The translations under genes and the position numbers were made by a program. The notes under the pieces are model-generated. The model was not told the origin of the DNA. It saw nothing but the letters and a program-made list of their open reading frames with translations, and searched no databases. A stretch of DNA of 64,000 bases from Candidatus Woesearchaeota archaeon (GTDB lineage: Archaea; Nanobdellota; Nanobdellia; Woesearchaeales; GW2011-AR9). Where the stretch lies: assembly GCA_945861715.1 (NCBI GenBank), contig CAMAVK010000003.1, positions 67,344 to 131,343 of the forward strand, read 5' to 3'. Shown here one piece after another: positions 43,693 through 55,036 of this stretch; positions within the stretch are counted from its first letter, which is position 1, and the number at the start of each line of letters is the position of its first letter.

Positions 43693-44109
43693 CTATATAT
43701 AACGCAGAACGTAATGCAAACCACCCCCACCAGTTACTGCATAATCTACCCCACGGTATCTTCTCAACTGGTCAAAAGCATTATCACCATATCGCTCTAT
43801 ACCTTCTTTAATCACTTTCTGAGAATAGTTTAGTTGGTTAGGGTAGATATAGATGCATTTGATATTATTATTCTCATATACTCGCATTTTATGGCCATAA
43901 CGTTTGTCACCATTCTTTTTATTTTTGTAGTATTCTCCTAAATATTCAATATAAATATCATAATCTGGAAGATAGAAATCTGCTTCTCGATATGCTTTGG
44001 TATCGCCACGCAATCCAAATATTTTATGCTCTTGTATATATCTGATACCAAGATGTTCCAATTCAGCTTTAACAGCACGTTCACCAGGTGATTCTGGATG
44101 ATTATTCAT
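43693..44109 (-). CDS. PD-(D/E)XK nuclease-like protein (DUF559/Vsr-like)
   Basis: 138 residues. An N-terminal SPGERAVKAELEHLGIRY helix with the conserved Glu, then READFYLPDYDIYIEYLGEYY: Asp and Glu-x-Tyr positions match the D...(D/E)-x-K/Y core of small Vsr/MTES_1575-type nucleases found with mobile DNA and restriction systems. The final third is Gly-rich (TGGGGLHYV). It is leaderless (TTTATATAAACC about 25 bp upstream on the minus strand). A second predicted nuclease is next to it at 44339. Confidence 0.7.
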   Translation of the reverse strand: MNNHPESPGERAVKAELEHLGIRYIQEHKIFGLRGDTKAYREADFYLPDYDIYIEYLGEYYKNKKNGDKRYGHKMRVYENNNIKCIYIYPNQLNYSQKVIKEGIERYGDNAFDQLRRYRGVDYAVTGGGGLHYVLRYI

Positions 44110-44162
44110 AACCTTGACAACGTTAATTGGTTTATATAAATTCCTGGTGGATCTTACCTATG

Positions 44163-44254
44163 AAAATTATTCTTCACTTTTTGGTGATTTGCTTCTCTTT
44201 GGTATCGGGTTCCTTCTCCACTTTTTGGATAATTGAGCTCATTTTTTCAAAAAA
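44163..44254 (+). repeat. Direct repeat, left copy, flanking the zinc-ribbon nuclease gene
   Basis: Aligns over about 92 bp with 45587-45680. Shared blocks are AAAATTATTCTTCAC, then TTTTTG, GTATC, CCACTTT and GCTCATTTTT in the same order and spacing. By eye identity is roughly 70 percent. The two copies are about 1.42 kb apart and bracket a single gene. Confidence 0.6.
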
Positions 44255-44338
44255 TGACCGTAATTCAACTGGGAAACTAGTTAAGGAGTACAATTAAAAT
44301 AAACAACATTATTAAGATGTAATAATTACTAAATTTTT

Positions 44339-45535
44339 ATGAGGAAAACCAGTTTCGATGAAGTTCAAAAGGTAGCTCAATCATTTGGTTTTAGGTGTTT
44401 GTCCGATCATATCAACTCTGTAGATGAGTCTTTAAAATGGGAGTGCAAACAAGGACATAGATGGACAACAAAATTTTATCATATTAAAACTAGTCATGGC
44501 TGTCCTGAATGCTCTAAAGGTATTAGTGAAAGAATATGTCGTGCATATTTTGAGAATTATTTTAATGAAAAATTCCCATCAACAAAGAGGTTACAATGGC
44601 TGAAAAACTCAAAAGGCAATTTTATGGAACTGGATGGTTATTGTGATTTGCTTAAGTTAGCATTTGAATATCATGGACACCAACATTTCAATTTTGTGGA
44701 TGTATTTCACAAAGATCGAGCAAGTCTTGAAAAGAGAAAGAAAGATGATGCCGTCAAAAGAAAACTATGTCAAGAAAACAGTGTTAGACTTATAGAGATT
44801 CCATATAGTGTCCAACATAAAGATATAGGGCAATATATCCTTGAAAAATGTGATGAAGTGGGAATAGAAGTACCATTCAGAAACAAAGAGTTAGATTACT
44901 TAACATTTGAGATTTACTCTCCAGATAAACTTAAATTTTACCATACATTTGCCGAGAAAAAAAATGCAATGTGTTTATCCAAAGTTTATGTTAATAATGT
45001 TACTCCCTTAATGATGAAATGTAGCATCTGTGATACTATTTGGAAAATTAGACCTGCAAATATTAAATCGGGGAAGTGGTGCCCGATATGTGCTAGAAGT
45101 AAAGTAAATGGTCTAATGGAAGAAAAATATGAGCTTAAACGAAGGACTGCTTTTGAGAAAGTTAAAGAGATAGTAAAATCCAAGAATGCAATCCTGGTTT
45201 CGAATAAAATAGATCGCAAAGATACTAAACTCAAAGTTATTTGTAATAGCAGTCATCATTTTTTAATAAGATATGACCATTTATTGAATGGACATTTTTG
45301 TAAGAAATGTGCTGATATTTTTAACTCGGATAAGCAAAGGAGTAATCTTGAAGAGATGCAGAAAATTGCACAATTAAGAAAAGGTAAATGCTTATCAAAA
45401 GATTATATTAACTCTCATGCAAACTTATGGTGGAGTTGTGATCAAGGGCATCTTTGGAAAGCAACTCCTATAAACGTTAAACGAGGTACTTGGTGTCAAA
45501 ATTGTTATCGGGAAGGTAGAAAGAAAAAACTCTAA
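44339..45535 (+). CDS. Zinc-ribbon-repeat protein with endonuclease-like domain
   Basis: 398 residues. Four Cys-rich units with the pattern W-x-C-x2-GH-x-W ... C-x2-C: WECKQGHRW/HGCPEC, MKCSICDTIW/KWCPIC, VICNSSHHF/HFCKKC and WSCDQGHLW/TWCQNC. Between units one and two lies a nuclease-like segment: SERICRAYFENYF, FMELDGYCDLLKLAFEYHGHQHF (Asp, Glu and Q-H positions as in Vsr-like folds; key part FEYHGHQHF) and SVRLIEIPYS. Similar proteins occur in phages, giant viruses and mobile DNA of archaea. It is bracketed by direct repeats and lies beside an intron-containing tRNA gene, so it may be a self-moving homing-type element. Confidence 0.78.
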   Translation: MRKTSFDEVQKVAQSFGFRCLSDHINSVDESLKWECKQGHRWTTKFYHIKTSHGCPECSKGISERICRAYFENYFNEKFPSTKRLQWLKNSKGNFMELDGYCDLLKLAFEYHGHQHFNFVDVFHKDRASLEKRKKDDAVKRKLCQENSVRLIEIPYSVQHKDIGQYILEKCDEVGIEVPFRNKELDYLTFEIYSPDKLKFYHTFAEKKNAMCLSKVYVNNVTPLMMKCSICDTIWKIRPANIKSGKWCPICARSKVNGLMEEKYELKRRTAFEKVKEIVKSKNAILVSNKIDRKDTKLKVICNSSHHFLIRYDHLLNGHFCKKCADIFNSDKQRSNLEEMQKIAQLRKGKCLSKDYINSHANLWWSCDQGHLWKATPINVKRGTWCQNCYREGRKKKL

Positions 45536-45586
45536 GTGCATCTCCAGCCATAATCCCCGATTGATTCTACAAATAATATCTCCAAT

Positions 45587-45680
45587 AAAATTATTCTTCA
45601 CCTTTTTGCAATATAATTCACCGGAGTATCAATTTACTTCACCACTTTCTAGAAAAATAGGCTCATTTTTGCAAATGGTG
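45587..45680 (+). repeat. Direct repeat, right copy, with internal inverted repeat
   Basis: Partner of 44163-44254. In addition, CTTCACCTTTTTGCA near its left end and TGCAAATGGTGAAG near its right end form a long inverted repeat, so the copy can fold on itself. It ends about 80 bp from the 3' end of the tRNA-Gln gene. Confidence 0.6.
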
Positions 45681-45760
45681 AAGCAAATGAACCAAATGAA
45701 GCAGATTTGGAGAGAGAACAGTATTTTCTGAAAGTCCTCCATAATATACTAAAAGTAAGC

Positions 45761-45872
45761 TAGCCCCGCTCGGACATTCGCACATGCAAAAACAGTGTAG
45801 CTCTCACATCAATTTCGAACCGAGGTCAAGGGGTCCAGAACCCCCTATGATAGTCCACTACACCACGGGGCT
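45761..45872 (-). tRNA. tRNA-Gln (CUG) with an intron in the T-loop
   Basis: Read on the minus strand: acceptor AGCCCCG pairs with CGGGGCT; D-arm GTGTAGTGGACTATCAT; anticodon arm GGGGG-TTCTGGA-CCCCT with anticodon CTG, reading CAG codons (Gln); T-stem CTCGG/CCGAG. The T-loop TTCGAAT is split by 39 nt after position 59. Without the insert the tRNA is a normal 73 nt. Discriminator is A. CCA is not encoded, as is usual in archaea. The gene lies between the repeat-flanked nuclease gene and the C45 hydrolase gene. Confidence 0.9.
45775..45813 (-). other. 39-nt tRNA intron at position 59/60 with bulge-helix-bulge
   Basis: Splice sites fit the archaeal endonuclease signal. Outer helix: T-stem CTCGG/CCGAG. 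Central 4-bp helix: TTCG (exon, 54-57) with CGAA (intron 3' part). Both bulges have three nucleotides with the cut after the second: AA|A at the 5' site and TG|T at the 3' site. The inner intron helix is weak, so it is a relaxed form. T-loop introns are rare outside Thermoproteales. Confidence 0.8.
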
Positions 45873-45923
45873 AATATAAGAAGATATTAGCCCCCTCTTT
45901 TTTAAGTTTGTGGCTATTTCAAC

Positions 45924-46895
45924 TCACTTGATTTTCAAAACCAAAGCCATTTTAGAAAGCCGGTTCTCATAAATTTCAACCTTACCCTGCAAGGGCAAAA
46001 ACCGAACTGTTGCAAGAGTCCGACTTACATCACCCTTCTGTGCATACAATGGCTTTGGTCGATTAGTAGTATCAAACAAAATCTTCAAACCAGAGTTTGA
46101 ACCAAGCAATTCCGAAGCACGCGTATACCTCTCCAGTGTACTCCCATATATTTCACTCCGAACCTTACCCCGAAGCAAATGATTGGTATGAACCATTCGA
46201 CTAGAAACTTTCACAGGAGATACCCCATCGTAACAATGTTCAAACGATGTAACACCGGAACTATCACCCACAAAATAATGAAACGCCGAATCACAATGTA
46301 CTTTCTCTAACTCTTTTTTAACACCGCGAATCGAGGAACATTCAAGGAGTGAACGAGAAACAAAATACCTGGGTACCTGTCGAGACAGTGGCCGAACTTG
46401 AATATAATTCACCGTAAAAAATAACCCTTTAGCATTCCAACTAAACGAATTTCCAGGAAGTTCTCCTAAATACGTAAATGCGGTAAATGAGCCAGATGGC
46501 AAATGATATGTCACTAATGCGCATGCAGATTTTTTCTCATCCGCGTCCCCATCTTCATTATGCACTAACTCCATTTTCTTCTTCAAACCAATGCCAGAAA
46601 CAGTCGCAATCGAGCTACAGCCATGATGATATTGACTAAGCTCCGCAAAATTGAGAAAATAAATCAAATTAATATCAATCCCAGAACCTACAGAAAGACC
46701 AAAAATTTCCTCGCAATACGCCGGATACAAATCAAACACTTTTTTCTTCATCAACTCAAACGCTTTGGCATGTTTCAAAATTGCAGCAGAATCAATCCCA
46801 TGATGCAAAAGTCTCCACTGTATTTCTTTCCTAAATTGTCGACCGACTTGTACCCCGCACTCAAAATATGTACCTGTAACAGTAACGTGTTTCAT
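45924..46895 (-). CDS. C45-family autoproteolytic acyltransferase/amidase-like protein
   Basis: 323 residues of the Ntn-hydrolase family that includes acyl-CoA:6-aminopenicillanate acyltransferase and N-acylethanolamine amidases. The predicted self-cleavage site is HHGCSSIATVSG, where Cys becomes the N-terminal nucleophile, near residue 93. It is followed by VHNEDGDADEKK and later GLFFTVNYIQVRP and SSRMVHTNHLL, conserved substrate-side blocks. It would hydrolyse or transfer acyl groups from amides. Biological substrate unknown. Divergent from kae1. Confidence 0.87.
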   Translation of the reverse strand: MKHVTVTGTYFECGVQVGRQFRKEIQWRLLHHGIDSAAILKHAKAFELMKKKVFDLYPAYCEEIFGLSVGSGIDINLIYFLNFAELSQYHHGCSSIATVSGIGLKKKMELVHNEDGDADEKKSACALVTYHLPSGSFTAFTYLGELPGNSFSWNAKGLFFTVNYIQVRPLSRQVPRYFVSRSLLECSSIRGVKKELEKVHCDSAFHYFVGDSSGVTSFEHCYDGVSPVKVSSRMVHTNHLLRGKVRSEIYGSTLERYTRASELLGSNSGLKILFDTTNRPKPLYAQKGDVSRTLATVRFLPLQGKVEIYENRLSKMALVLKIK

Positions 46896-46992
46896 ACAAA
46901 AAAAGCAGCAATAAGGCTATTTAAAGCAACCGGATTGACATCTAAACAAGTGGGCACAAACATTTTTAATCCCTCCCTTCTAATAAAACGAA

Positions 46993-47970
46993 ATGTACAT
47001 CCTCGGCGTAGAATCAACAGCACACACGTTTGGTGTAGGTATAGTAACAGACAAAGGAAAAGTTCTAGCCAACGCAAAAGACAGTTTTAAAACCGAAACT
47101 GGCGGCATGATCCCTGATCAAGTTGCAGCACATCATAAAGAAGTAGCACCTATTATTCTAGAACAAGCATTCAAACAAGCTAAGCTGACTTGGAAAGATA
47201 TCAAATTCATTGCGTACTCAGCAGGTCCTGGACTCGACCCCGCACTCTGGACTGGCTATCACATCGTAAAAGAGTGGGCAAAAGAGCACAACAAAGAAAT
47301 CGTCGGAGTTAACCATTGCTGTGCACACCTAAGCATCGGCAAAATAGTAAACAAAGCAAAAGATCCAATCTATCTCTATGTCTCTGGAGTCAACACACAA
47401 GTCATCGTCCAAGAAAATGGCACCTACTATGTTTTAGGCGAAACACTTGATATAGGTCTTGGTAATATGTTTGACAAATTAGGAAGAGTAATGGGGCTTG
47501 GTTTTCCTGCTGGACCAGTTATGGATAAAATCGCAGCAGAAAAAAAAGGAAAGTACATCGAACTACCCTACATCGTAAAAGGCATGGACGTCTCATTCTC
47601 CGGGCTCCTTACCAAAGCAGAACAACTCTATAAACAAAAAAAAGCCACTGTCGAAGACCTCTGCTATTCAATTCAAGAAACATCGTACGCTATGTGTATT
47701 GAAGTAGTGGAACGTGGCATAGCAAACACGGGGAAAAAAGAGCTCATCCTTGTAGGTGGAGTTGGCGCAAGCAAACGATTTTGTGAAATGCTCCAAATCA
47801 TGTGCAATGAACGAAAAGCGATTTTCTACAACGTCCCAATGGATCTAGCAGGCGATCAAGGTGCTATGATTGCATGGGAAGGATTCCTTAGATCAAAATA
47901 CAGCAAAGAAAAAGTTAAAAAATATGGGGACGCTAGCGTGCAGCCTCATTGGCGTGCCGACGAAGTGTAA
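46993..47970 (+). CDS. kae1: tRNA t6A synthesis protein Kae1 (KEOPS)
   Basis: 325 residues. Catalytic subunit that transfers threonylcarbamoyl to A37 of ANN-reading tRNAs. ASKHA-fold motifs: GVESTAHTFGVGIV, metal-binding H-x3-H in VNHCCAHLSIG, YVSGVNTQVIV, DIGLGNMFDKLGR and LVGGVGASKRF. Length is right for an archaeal Kae1 without fused Bud32 kinase. Leaderless: TTTTTAATCC lies about 26 bp before the ATG. Confidence 0.96.
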   Translation: MYILGVESTAHTFGVGIVTDKGKVLANAKDSFKTETGGMIPDQVAAHHKEVAPIILEQAFKQAKLTWKDIKFIAYSAGPGLDPALWTGYHIVKEWAKEHNKEIVGVNHCCAHLSIGKIVNKAKDPIYLYVSGVNTQVIVQENGTYYVLGETLDIGLGNMFDKLGRVMGLGFPAGPVMDKIAAEKKGKYIELPYIVKGMDVSFSGLLTKAEQLYKQKKATVEDLCYSIQETSYAMCIEVVERGIANTGKKELILVGGVGASKRFCEMLQIMCNERKAIFYNVPMDLAGDQGAMIAWEGFLRSKYSKEKVKKYGDASVQPHWRADEV

Positions 47971-47979
47971 AAATAAGTT

Positions 47980-48495
47980 CTAAACCCTAAACTTTATTCT
48001 TCTCTCCTCTGAAGTTGGTTGATACAACACGCTCTTAATCGCGGATGTAACAATGGTCAACGCTGGAGTAATGCCTCGAAGATCATAATTATCACCCAAA
48101 TACTGTTTTGAAAAAACAATCCAATTAGGTCCAATTGACGCAATGTTTGCAGGACTACATGCAAGACCAATTGCATGAAAACCTGGCTCAAATGTATGGG
48201 TGAAACCTTCTTTATTAACGTTAAATATGTAATGCAATTGCTCAGTTGGCACATCAACTCTGCCATCCTCGCGAGAAGTAGATGGTCGAATACCTGGAAC
48301 TTGTGAAACCTGCTCCTCCAATAATCCTAAACTTTTGTTATAGAGCTCTTTAGGTATACTACCAAGCAAAACATATTTTTCCAGTTGATCTCCTCGTTGA
48401 AATCGACCCGTATCAAGGTCTAAGAAGTATTGTGTATCACTCTTGGTCACAAAAATAGGCCGAACAACCATCATATCATCTGAAATTCTTCCCAT
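47980..48495 (-). CDS. Hypothetical protein
   Basis: About 172 residues. The start MGRISDDMMVVRP at 48495 is chosen because GGAGGG lies just upstream; the longer frame to 48546 would overlap the preceding gene. Beta-rich, no signal, no known family; segments include PIFVTKSDTQYFLDLDTGRF, EQLHYIFNVNKEGFTHTF and FHAIGLACSPANIASIGPN. It forms a two-gene unit with the 48528 gene. Confidence 0.6.
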   Translation of the reverse strand: MGRISDDMMVVRPIFVTKSDTQYFLDLDTGRFQRGDQLEKYVLLGSIPKELYNKSLGLLEEQVSQVPGIRPSTSREDGRVDVPTEQLHYIFNVNKEGFTHTFEPGFHAIGLACSPANIASIGPNWIVFSKQYLGDNYDLRGITPALTIVTSAIKSVLYQPTSEERRIKFRV

Positions 48496-48527
48496 ATGTA
48501 TCCCTCCAACTGCAATCAAATTATGTC

Positions 48528-51049
<2,522 letters not shown>

Positions 51050-51061
51050 TCCCCAACCAAA

Positions 51062-51658
51062 ATGTCAAGCACAGCACAAGAACCAAATCCCATTGCTCCA
51101 CCTCTCTCTCTACTTCTTCCATTTTTATCTAATTATCACGCAACTATCTCAGAACAAGATCTCAATTTGCAAAATCATTCTTCCACAACCACATCAAGCA
51201 AATTTAAAGAAAGCATCACTCACCTCGCAAATAAAAAAATAATTGAAGCACAAGCCAGCGGGTATCGTCTCACTCCAACAAAAATGAAGCGACCATTAAT
51301 TAATACACTTGAAACAATCAACGAGTATGAATTCTACATCTCACACCCAAAATTCGCGGAGCCAGCATGGCACCTCACCATATATTTTCCGGTTATCATC
51401 ACAAGAAAAGGTGACATCATCAAATTCATCATTATCGGAAAAGAACTGTATCAAACGGAGCGTATCATCAAAAAGTATCATCTTCCCAAACCTACCTACA
51501 TCACTCTTGAGAAATTCCAAAAATTAAGTCAACAAAAACATGAAATGTTTGAAGATATTGCAAATTTCCACATTCTCTGCGGCGATAAAGATAAAATAAT
51601 CAATATCTTGATGGAGTATTTCTCATCACCGCAAAACCCCCATTCTTCGCAAACGTAA
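51062..51658 (+). CDS. Hypothetical protein downstream of gyrB
   Basis: 198 residues, 12 bp after gyrB and probably cotranscribed. The N-terminal 80 residues may form a winged helix (DLNLQNHSSTTTSSKFKESI, HLANKKIIEAQASGYRLTP). The later part is a mixed alpha/beta domain (WHLTIYFPVIITRKGDIIKF). No family recognised. The position suggests, but does not prove, a link to DNA topology. Confidence 0.6.
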   Translation: MSSTAQEPNPIAPPLSLLLPFLSNYHATISEQDLNLQNHSSTTTSSKFKESITHLANKKIIEAQASGYRLTPTKMKRPLINTLETINEYEFYISHPKFAEPAWHLTIYFPVIITRKGDIIKFIIIGKELYQTERIIKKYHLPKPTYITLEKFQKLSQQKHEMFEDIANFHILCGDKDKIINILMEYFSSPQNPHSSQT

Positions 51659-51758
51659 ATTTGGTGTTTTTGTAGCAAACCGCAACCTTTTTGAATGCAA
51701 AATATATCCTTTATCCTTGATGTTGGACACAATTTATCTAAACTCAAAAAGAGGTTCC

Positions 51759-52484
51759 ATGGATATTTCAAATAAAACAATAACTGCTTTGGTAGCAATC
51801 GCACTTATAATCACTATTTTAGGAACAGTAACGAGCATAACCAGAATCGATGCCATGGGATACCTATCTGGCGGTGTTACTGGAGCAGTAACTGAAGGAA
51901 CTGGAACAGCATCTATCTCCGTTTCCGGAACAACAGCGCTCGTTGTCAACGCATCTCAAATAACGATTTATAGTGGTTACTATCCCATTCTGTGCATAAG
52001 TGGTTTTTCTCGAATTGATACTGATGCTAAAGAAGATGACAACCCAAAAGCAACCAGTTGTTGGGTAAATCAATCCGGAGTTGACAACCAATCACGCAAT
52101 AAAGGCGCACATCGAATCGCAAATAATGGAACAACTGTAATTCAAGTCAAGGCAGCAATCACGTCCTCCTCCACAAGTGGTGTAACAACCCTAAACGCAA
52201 CATCAATTCTATGCGGCCCTGCAAACTGTCCGCACAGGGGTGACAATGCAAAAATAAGAATAAAAGCTATCAACGACGAGTCAAGCAGCTGTACACAAGC
52301 ACTCCAAAATACATATACTGATCTTGCTGACCCCAGTTCAACGACGAACGTAACGCTTTGTAATCGTTTGGAATATGATGACGCAAACGACGAGTTAAAC
52401 ACAACATTCATCATGCATGTACCAAAAGATGCTGACCAAGGAAATAAAGGATTTACCGTAACATATTACGCAACCGCACAGTAA
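51759..52484 (+). CDS. Secreted or pilin-like surface protein
   Basis: About 241 residues. Start at 51759 after a GAGGTT site; a frame extends upstream to 51717. The N-terminus MDISNKTITALVAIALIITI is short and polar, then one hydrophobic helix, similar to archaeal prepilin-like or signal-anchor sequences. The remainder is Thr/Ser/Asn-rich with several N-glycosylation sequons (NGTT, NATS, NVTL) and paired Cys. A prepilin peptidase gene follows on the opposite strand. Confidence 0.68.
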   Translation: MDISNKTITALVAIALIITILGTVTSITRIDAMGYLSGGVTGAVTEGTGTASISVSGTTALVVNASQITIYSGYYPILCISGFSRIDTDAKEDDNPKATSCWVNQSGVDNQSRNKGAHRIANNGTTVIQVKAAITSSSTSGVTTLNATSILCGPANCPHRGDNAKIRIKAINDESSSCTQALQNTYTDLADPSSTTNVTLCNRLEYDDANDELNTTFIMHVPKDADQGNKGFTVTYYATAQ

Positions 52485-52557
52485 TTTATATCCATTTTAA
52501 TTTTCTTATTTATCATTTGTAGAAAGAAGCATAGCTTTAATACATATAAACATAAAA

Positions 52558-53394
52558 TCAGTGATATTTCAACCAAAGTACAACCCCATATGCTATCACA
52601 AACGCCGGAGCAAACGGAACGCCATACTTCACTTTCACTTTTGTTACTTTTCCTTCGCGATACAACTTTCGAATCGTCTCCAAATCATCAAGAGACAACG
52701 TACGAGAGTCAACTACAACTGAACCAATACGAATTGGCTCACATAACCAATCTCCTTCCGTTACATCTTTAACTGGTATCTCCCGAATAAAACATTCTGT
52801 CTCCACCGTTTTCACAAAAAAGAACAACAACATCATCAGCGGAACAAAAATCACAAACGGCAGCAAATAATACCATCCAAGCAATCCAAACAATATCATC
52901 CCCACCAAAGAAATCCCCATAATCAACAACACAATTCGTCGAAACTCAAATACCCTATTCACAAAGGCTCGTCTAAACCCTCGATGAACACTTGCTTCAT
53001 ACCCCATCCACACAAGTCCCCATATCGCGCCACCAATAAACAGGGCAAAGACAAAGAGTAAAATAAGTATGCTCGCAAGCGAGAAGGGATATGATACCCC
53101 AACAACGATTCCAAATCCAAAGAGTAACTTAGCGTCCCCCCCTCCCCATTGATGAGTATAATACATAAGTAATCCAAGGAGGCCCATTGCAAAAAAACCA
53201 AGTACTCCTTCTAACAACACATCCCACCCAACAAAGAACGACGCAATAAAACGAATACCAAGAGCACCAACAACAAGACCCCATGACGCCCAATCAGGAA
53301 TTTCCCGAGTACGTACATCCGTATAACATGAAATGCCAAGAACAATCAAACTAAGAATCAAAAGAAACCATTCATACATAAATAAATCAAACAT
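52558..53394 (-). CDS. A24-family prepilin/preflagellin peptidase
   Basis: About 278 residues, multi-pass membrane aspartic protease that cleaves class III signal peptides. First catalytic Asp in GISCYTDVRTREIPDW, second in QWGGGDAKLLFGFG. Six or more helices. The C-terminal 70 residues are soluble (IPVKDVTEGDWLCEPI, then TLSLDDLETIRKLYREGK), as in archaeal enzymes of the TadV/EppA-like type. The start MFDLFMYEW at 53394 has CGGTGATA before it; the frame extends further but without support. Likely substrates are the pilin-like N-termini at 13536 and 51759. Confidence 0.9.
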   Translation of the reverse strand: MFDLFMYEWFLLILSLIVLGISCYTDVRTREIPDWASWGLVVGALGIRFIASFFVGWDVLLEGVLGFFAMGLLGLLMYYTHQWGGGDAKLLFGFGIVVGVSYPFSLASILILLFVFALFIGGAIWGLVWMGYEASVHRGFRRAFVNRVFEFRRIVLLIMGISLVGMILFGLLGWYYLLPFVIFVPLMMLLFFFVKTVETECFIREIPVKDVTEGDWLCEPIRIGSVVVDSRTLSLDDLETIRKLYREGKVTKVKVKYGVPFAPAFVIAYGVVLWLKYH

Positions 53395-53509
53395 ATTATC
53401 ACCGATATAATTAAGACAAAAATAAAATATCAACGAAGTATAAATAGATATCTCTCCATTAACCATTATCAGAAAGGGAGATAAAAAAAGTAAAAACAAT
53501 CCTAATAAT

Positions 53510-54289
53510 CTAAAACTCCCCACTTCCACCGACATACACTGTAGCGTCAAGTGCGCCCGTTTCAAAATCTCTCTTAATCAAACTCCATTGACCAAGTGGC
53601 GTACCCGGTATCAGCATCGCTTCTTCTAATGTCAATGCAGCTGTATTAATTCCGTCAATGCGAGAATGGGCATACTCAACTCCAACCCCTACCAAATGAT
53701 TTTGTTCAAAATTTTTGTAGATTGTCCCAGCCGTATTTATCGATACAGGTGTAACTCCATAAGCTCCCACAAATCCTAAATCTAATGTTGAGTCACCATC
53801 AAGCGGTGCCCATCCATCCAATACTCGTGCATGCATCGTATTTGAACGTATCCGATCTCGAGCTCTCCCATTACCTGTTTTGTATGAGAACGCATTACCC
53901 ACAAATATTTTACCTCTTACAGTATCATCCTTTGGAACCACTGAAGCCAAATGCAAAAATCCAACTCCGTCTGTATTCAACCATCCTTGCGATGACGTCA
54001 CAACATGACCCATACTATTTCCCCCAACACTCAGATACAGATGATCTCCAATCAGACCACCAACAGATCCATTCCCCTCGATGTTAGATCCGGAAGATAG
54101 TCCATCTACATCACAAAAGAAATGATTTCCATCATAACGAAGCCCAACAAGTCCCATCGTATCCAATGGCATATCCTGTACTGCCCCTGCTCGCAGTGCG
54201 AAGTCTCCTAACTTCACTTCACCAAGCCCAGTCCAAGCAACCGTATCAACTTTCGCGTCAATAAAGGGGACATCCATAGCACCAATCAA
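53510..54289 (-). CDS. Secreted beta-rich surface protein, frameshifted at its signal peptide
   Basis: 259 residues from TTG. Alternating polar/hydrophobic strands with Gly turns (YDGNHFFCDVDGLSSGSNIE, GLIGDHLYLSVGGNSMGHVV, LVGVGVEYAHSRIDG) suggest a beta-sandwich or barrel surface protein. No signal peptide in this frame. A normal one (MKKIFSVMLLLLV), with a GAGGTGAAATT site, lies just upstream in another frame and ends at a TGA that overlaps this ORF. A one-base shift near 54295 would join them, so this is a recent frameshift, phase variation, or a sequence error. Confidence 0.6.
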   Translation of the reverse strand: MIGAMDVPFIDAKVDTVAWTGLGEVKLGDFALRAGAVQDMPLDTMGLVGLRYDGNHFFCDVDGLSSGSNIEGNGSVGGLIGDHLYLSVGGNSMGHVVTSSQGWLNTDGVGFLHLASVVPKDDTVRGKIFVGNAFSYKTGNGRARDRIRSNTMHARVLDGWAPLDGDSTLDLGFVGAYGVTPVSINTAGTIYKNFEQNHLVGVGVEYAHSRIDGINTAALTLEEAMLIPGTPLGQWSLIKRDFETGALDATVYVGGSGEF

Positions 54290-54336
54290 ACGAACCGGAC
54301 CAACAAAAGTAGCATAACAGAAAATATTTTCTTCAT
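54286..54336 (-). pseudogene. Detached signal-peptide ORF of the 53510 gene
   Basis: 17 codons: a start with strong GAGGTGAAATT, then MKKIFSVMLLLLV and four more residues before TGA. A TATA-like AATATTTATATTC precedes it. It is the expected N-terminus of the downstream beta-rich protein. Confidence 0.55.
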
Positions 54337-54421
54337 AATTTCACCTCGGAATCTAGAACCAAAACAGTCTCATCAGAATATAAATATTCCTATACTTCAA
54401 TCCTAAAAATGAGAACATTAT

Positions 54422-55036
54422 CTACTCAATCAATCTCATATTCGGTCCCTGCCCCGGAGCAGGAACCATCGCCGGTTGCGGTTTCGCCGATTCATAAAAT
54501 CCCACCACCTTCTCCAACGCATTCTTCCACATTGGCTTCTTATCCAGAACCTTCGGGTCAGAATTCTTCAAATAAACTGAAGATGCCTGACATAACCACG
54601 CAAATCCAATTCCGACATTTCGTAACCATTCATGGTTATCAGAATTTTGAGAGGAAACATATGAATCAACCAATTGGTATGTCCCAAAAGCAGTTAATGC
54701 AGCACCAGTGAGAAAAACAGGTAATCTCAACGCATTTGTAATTCGACTATTCCCATTAGAAAGTCTTGCTACCGAAGGCCCGTCACTCACTTTGTCCTCC
54801 TTTTTGTACAGACCTTCTAAATTTACGACGATATCTAAACCTGCATAAGCTCCTTCAAACATTCTCAGTGAAAAATTTTCACTTAGTGGTGGGGTTGCAA
54901 GAAAAATAAAATTCAATGGCAAAGCAATATAACAAACATTAATGTTTTTCTCATCCAAATATCCTCTTACTTTTGCATATTGTCTTTCCACAATTTCATC
55001 TATTGCTTTAACCGGCGCAAGTATTTCTTCTAGCAT
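54422..55036 (-). CDS. Membrane protein, paralog A of a tandem pair
   Basis: 204 residues. Starts MLEEILAPVKAIDEIVERQY and ends with DPKVLDKKPMWKNALEKVVG, then a Pro-rich tail (KPQPAMVPAPGQG). Two or three hydrophobic segments lie between (NVCYIALPLNFIFLATPPL, LPVFLTGAALTAFGTYQLV). The neighbour at 55030 shares both ends closely but a different middle. The ATG overlaps the stop of that gene by 7 bp, so both are cotranslated. Function unknown. Confidence 0.68.
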   Translation of the reverse strand: MLEEILAPVKAIDEIVERQYAKVRGYLDEKNINVCYIALPLNFIFLATPPLSENFSLRMFEGAYAGLDIVVNLEGLYKKEDKVSDGPSVARLSNGNSRITNALRLPVFLTGAALTAFGTYQLVDSYVSSQNSDNHEWLRNVGIGFAWLCQASSVYLKNSDPKVLDKKPMWKNALEKVVGFYESAKPQPAMVPAPGQGPNMRLIE

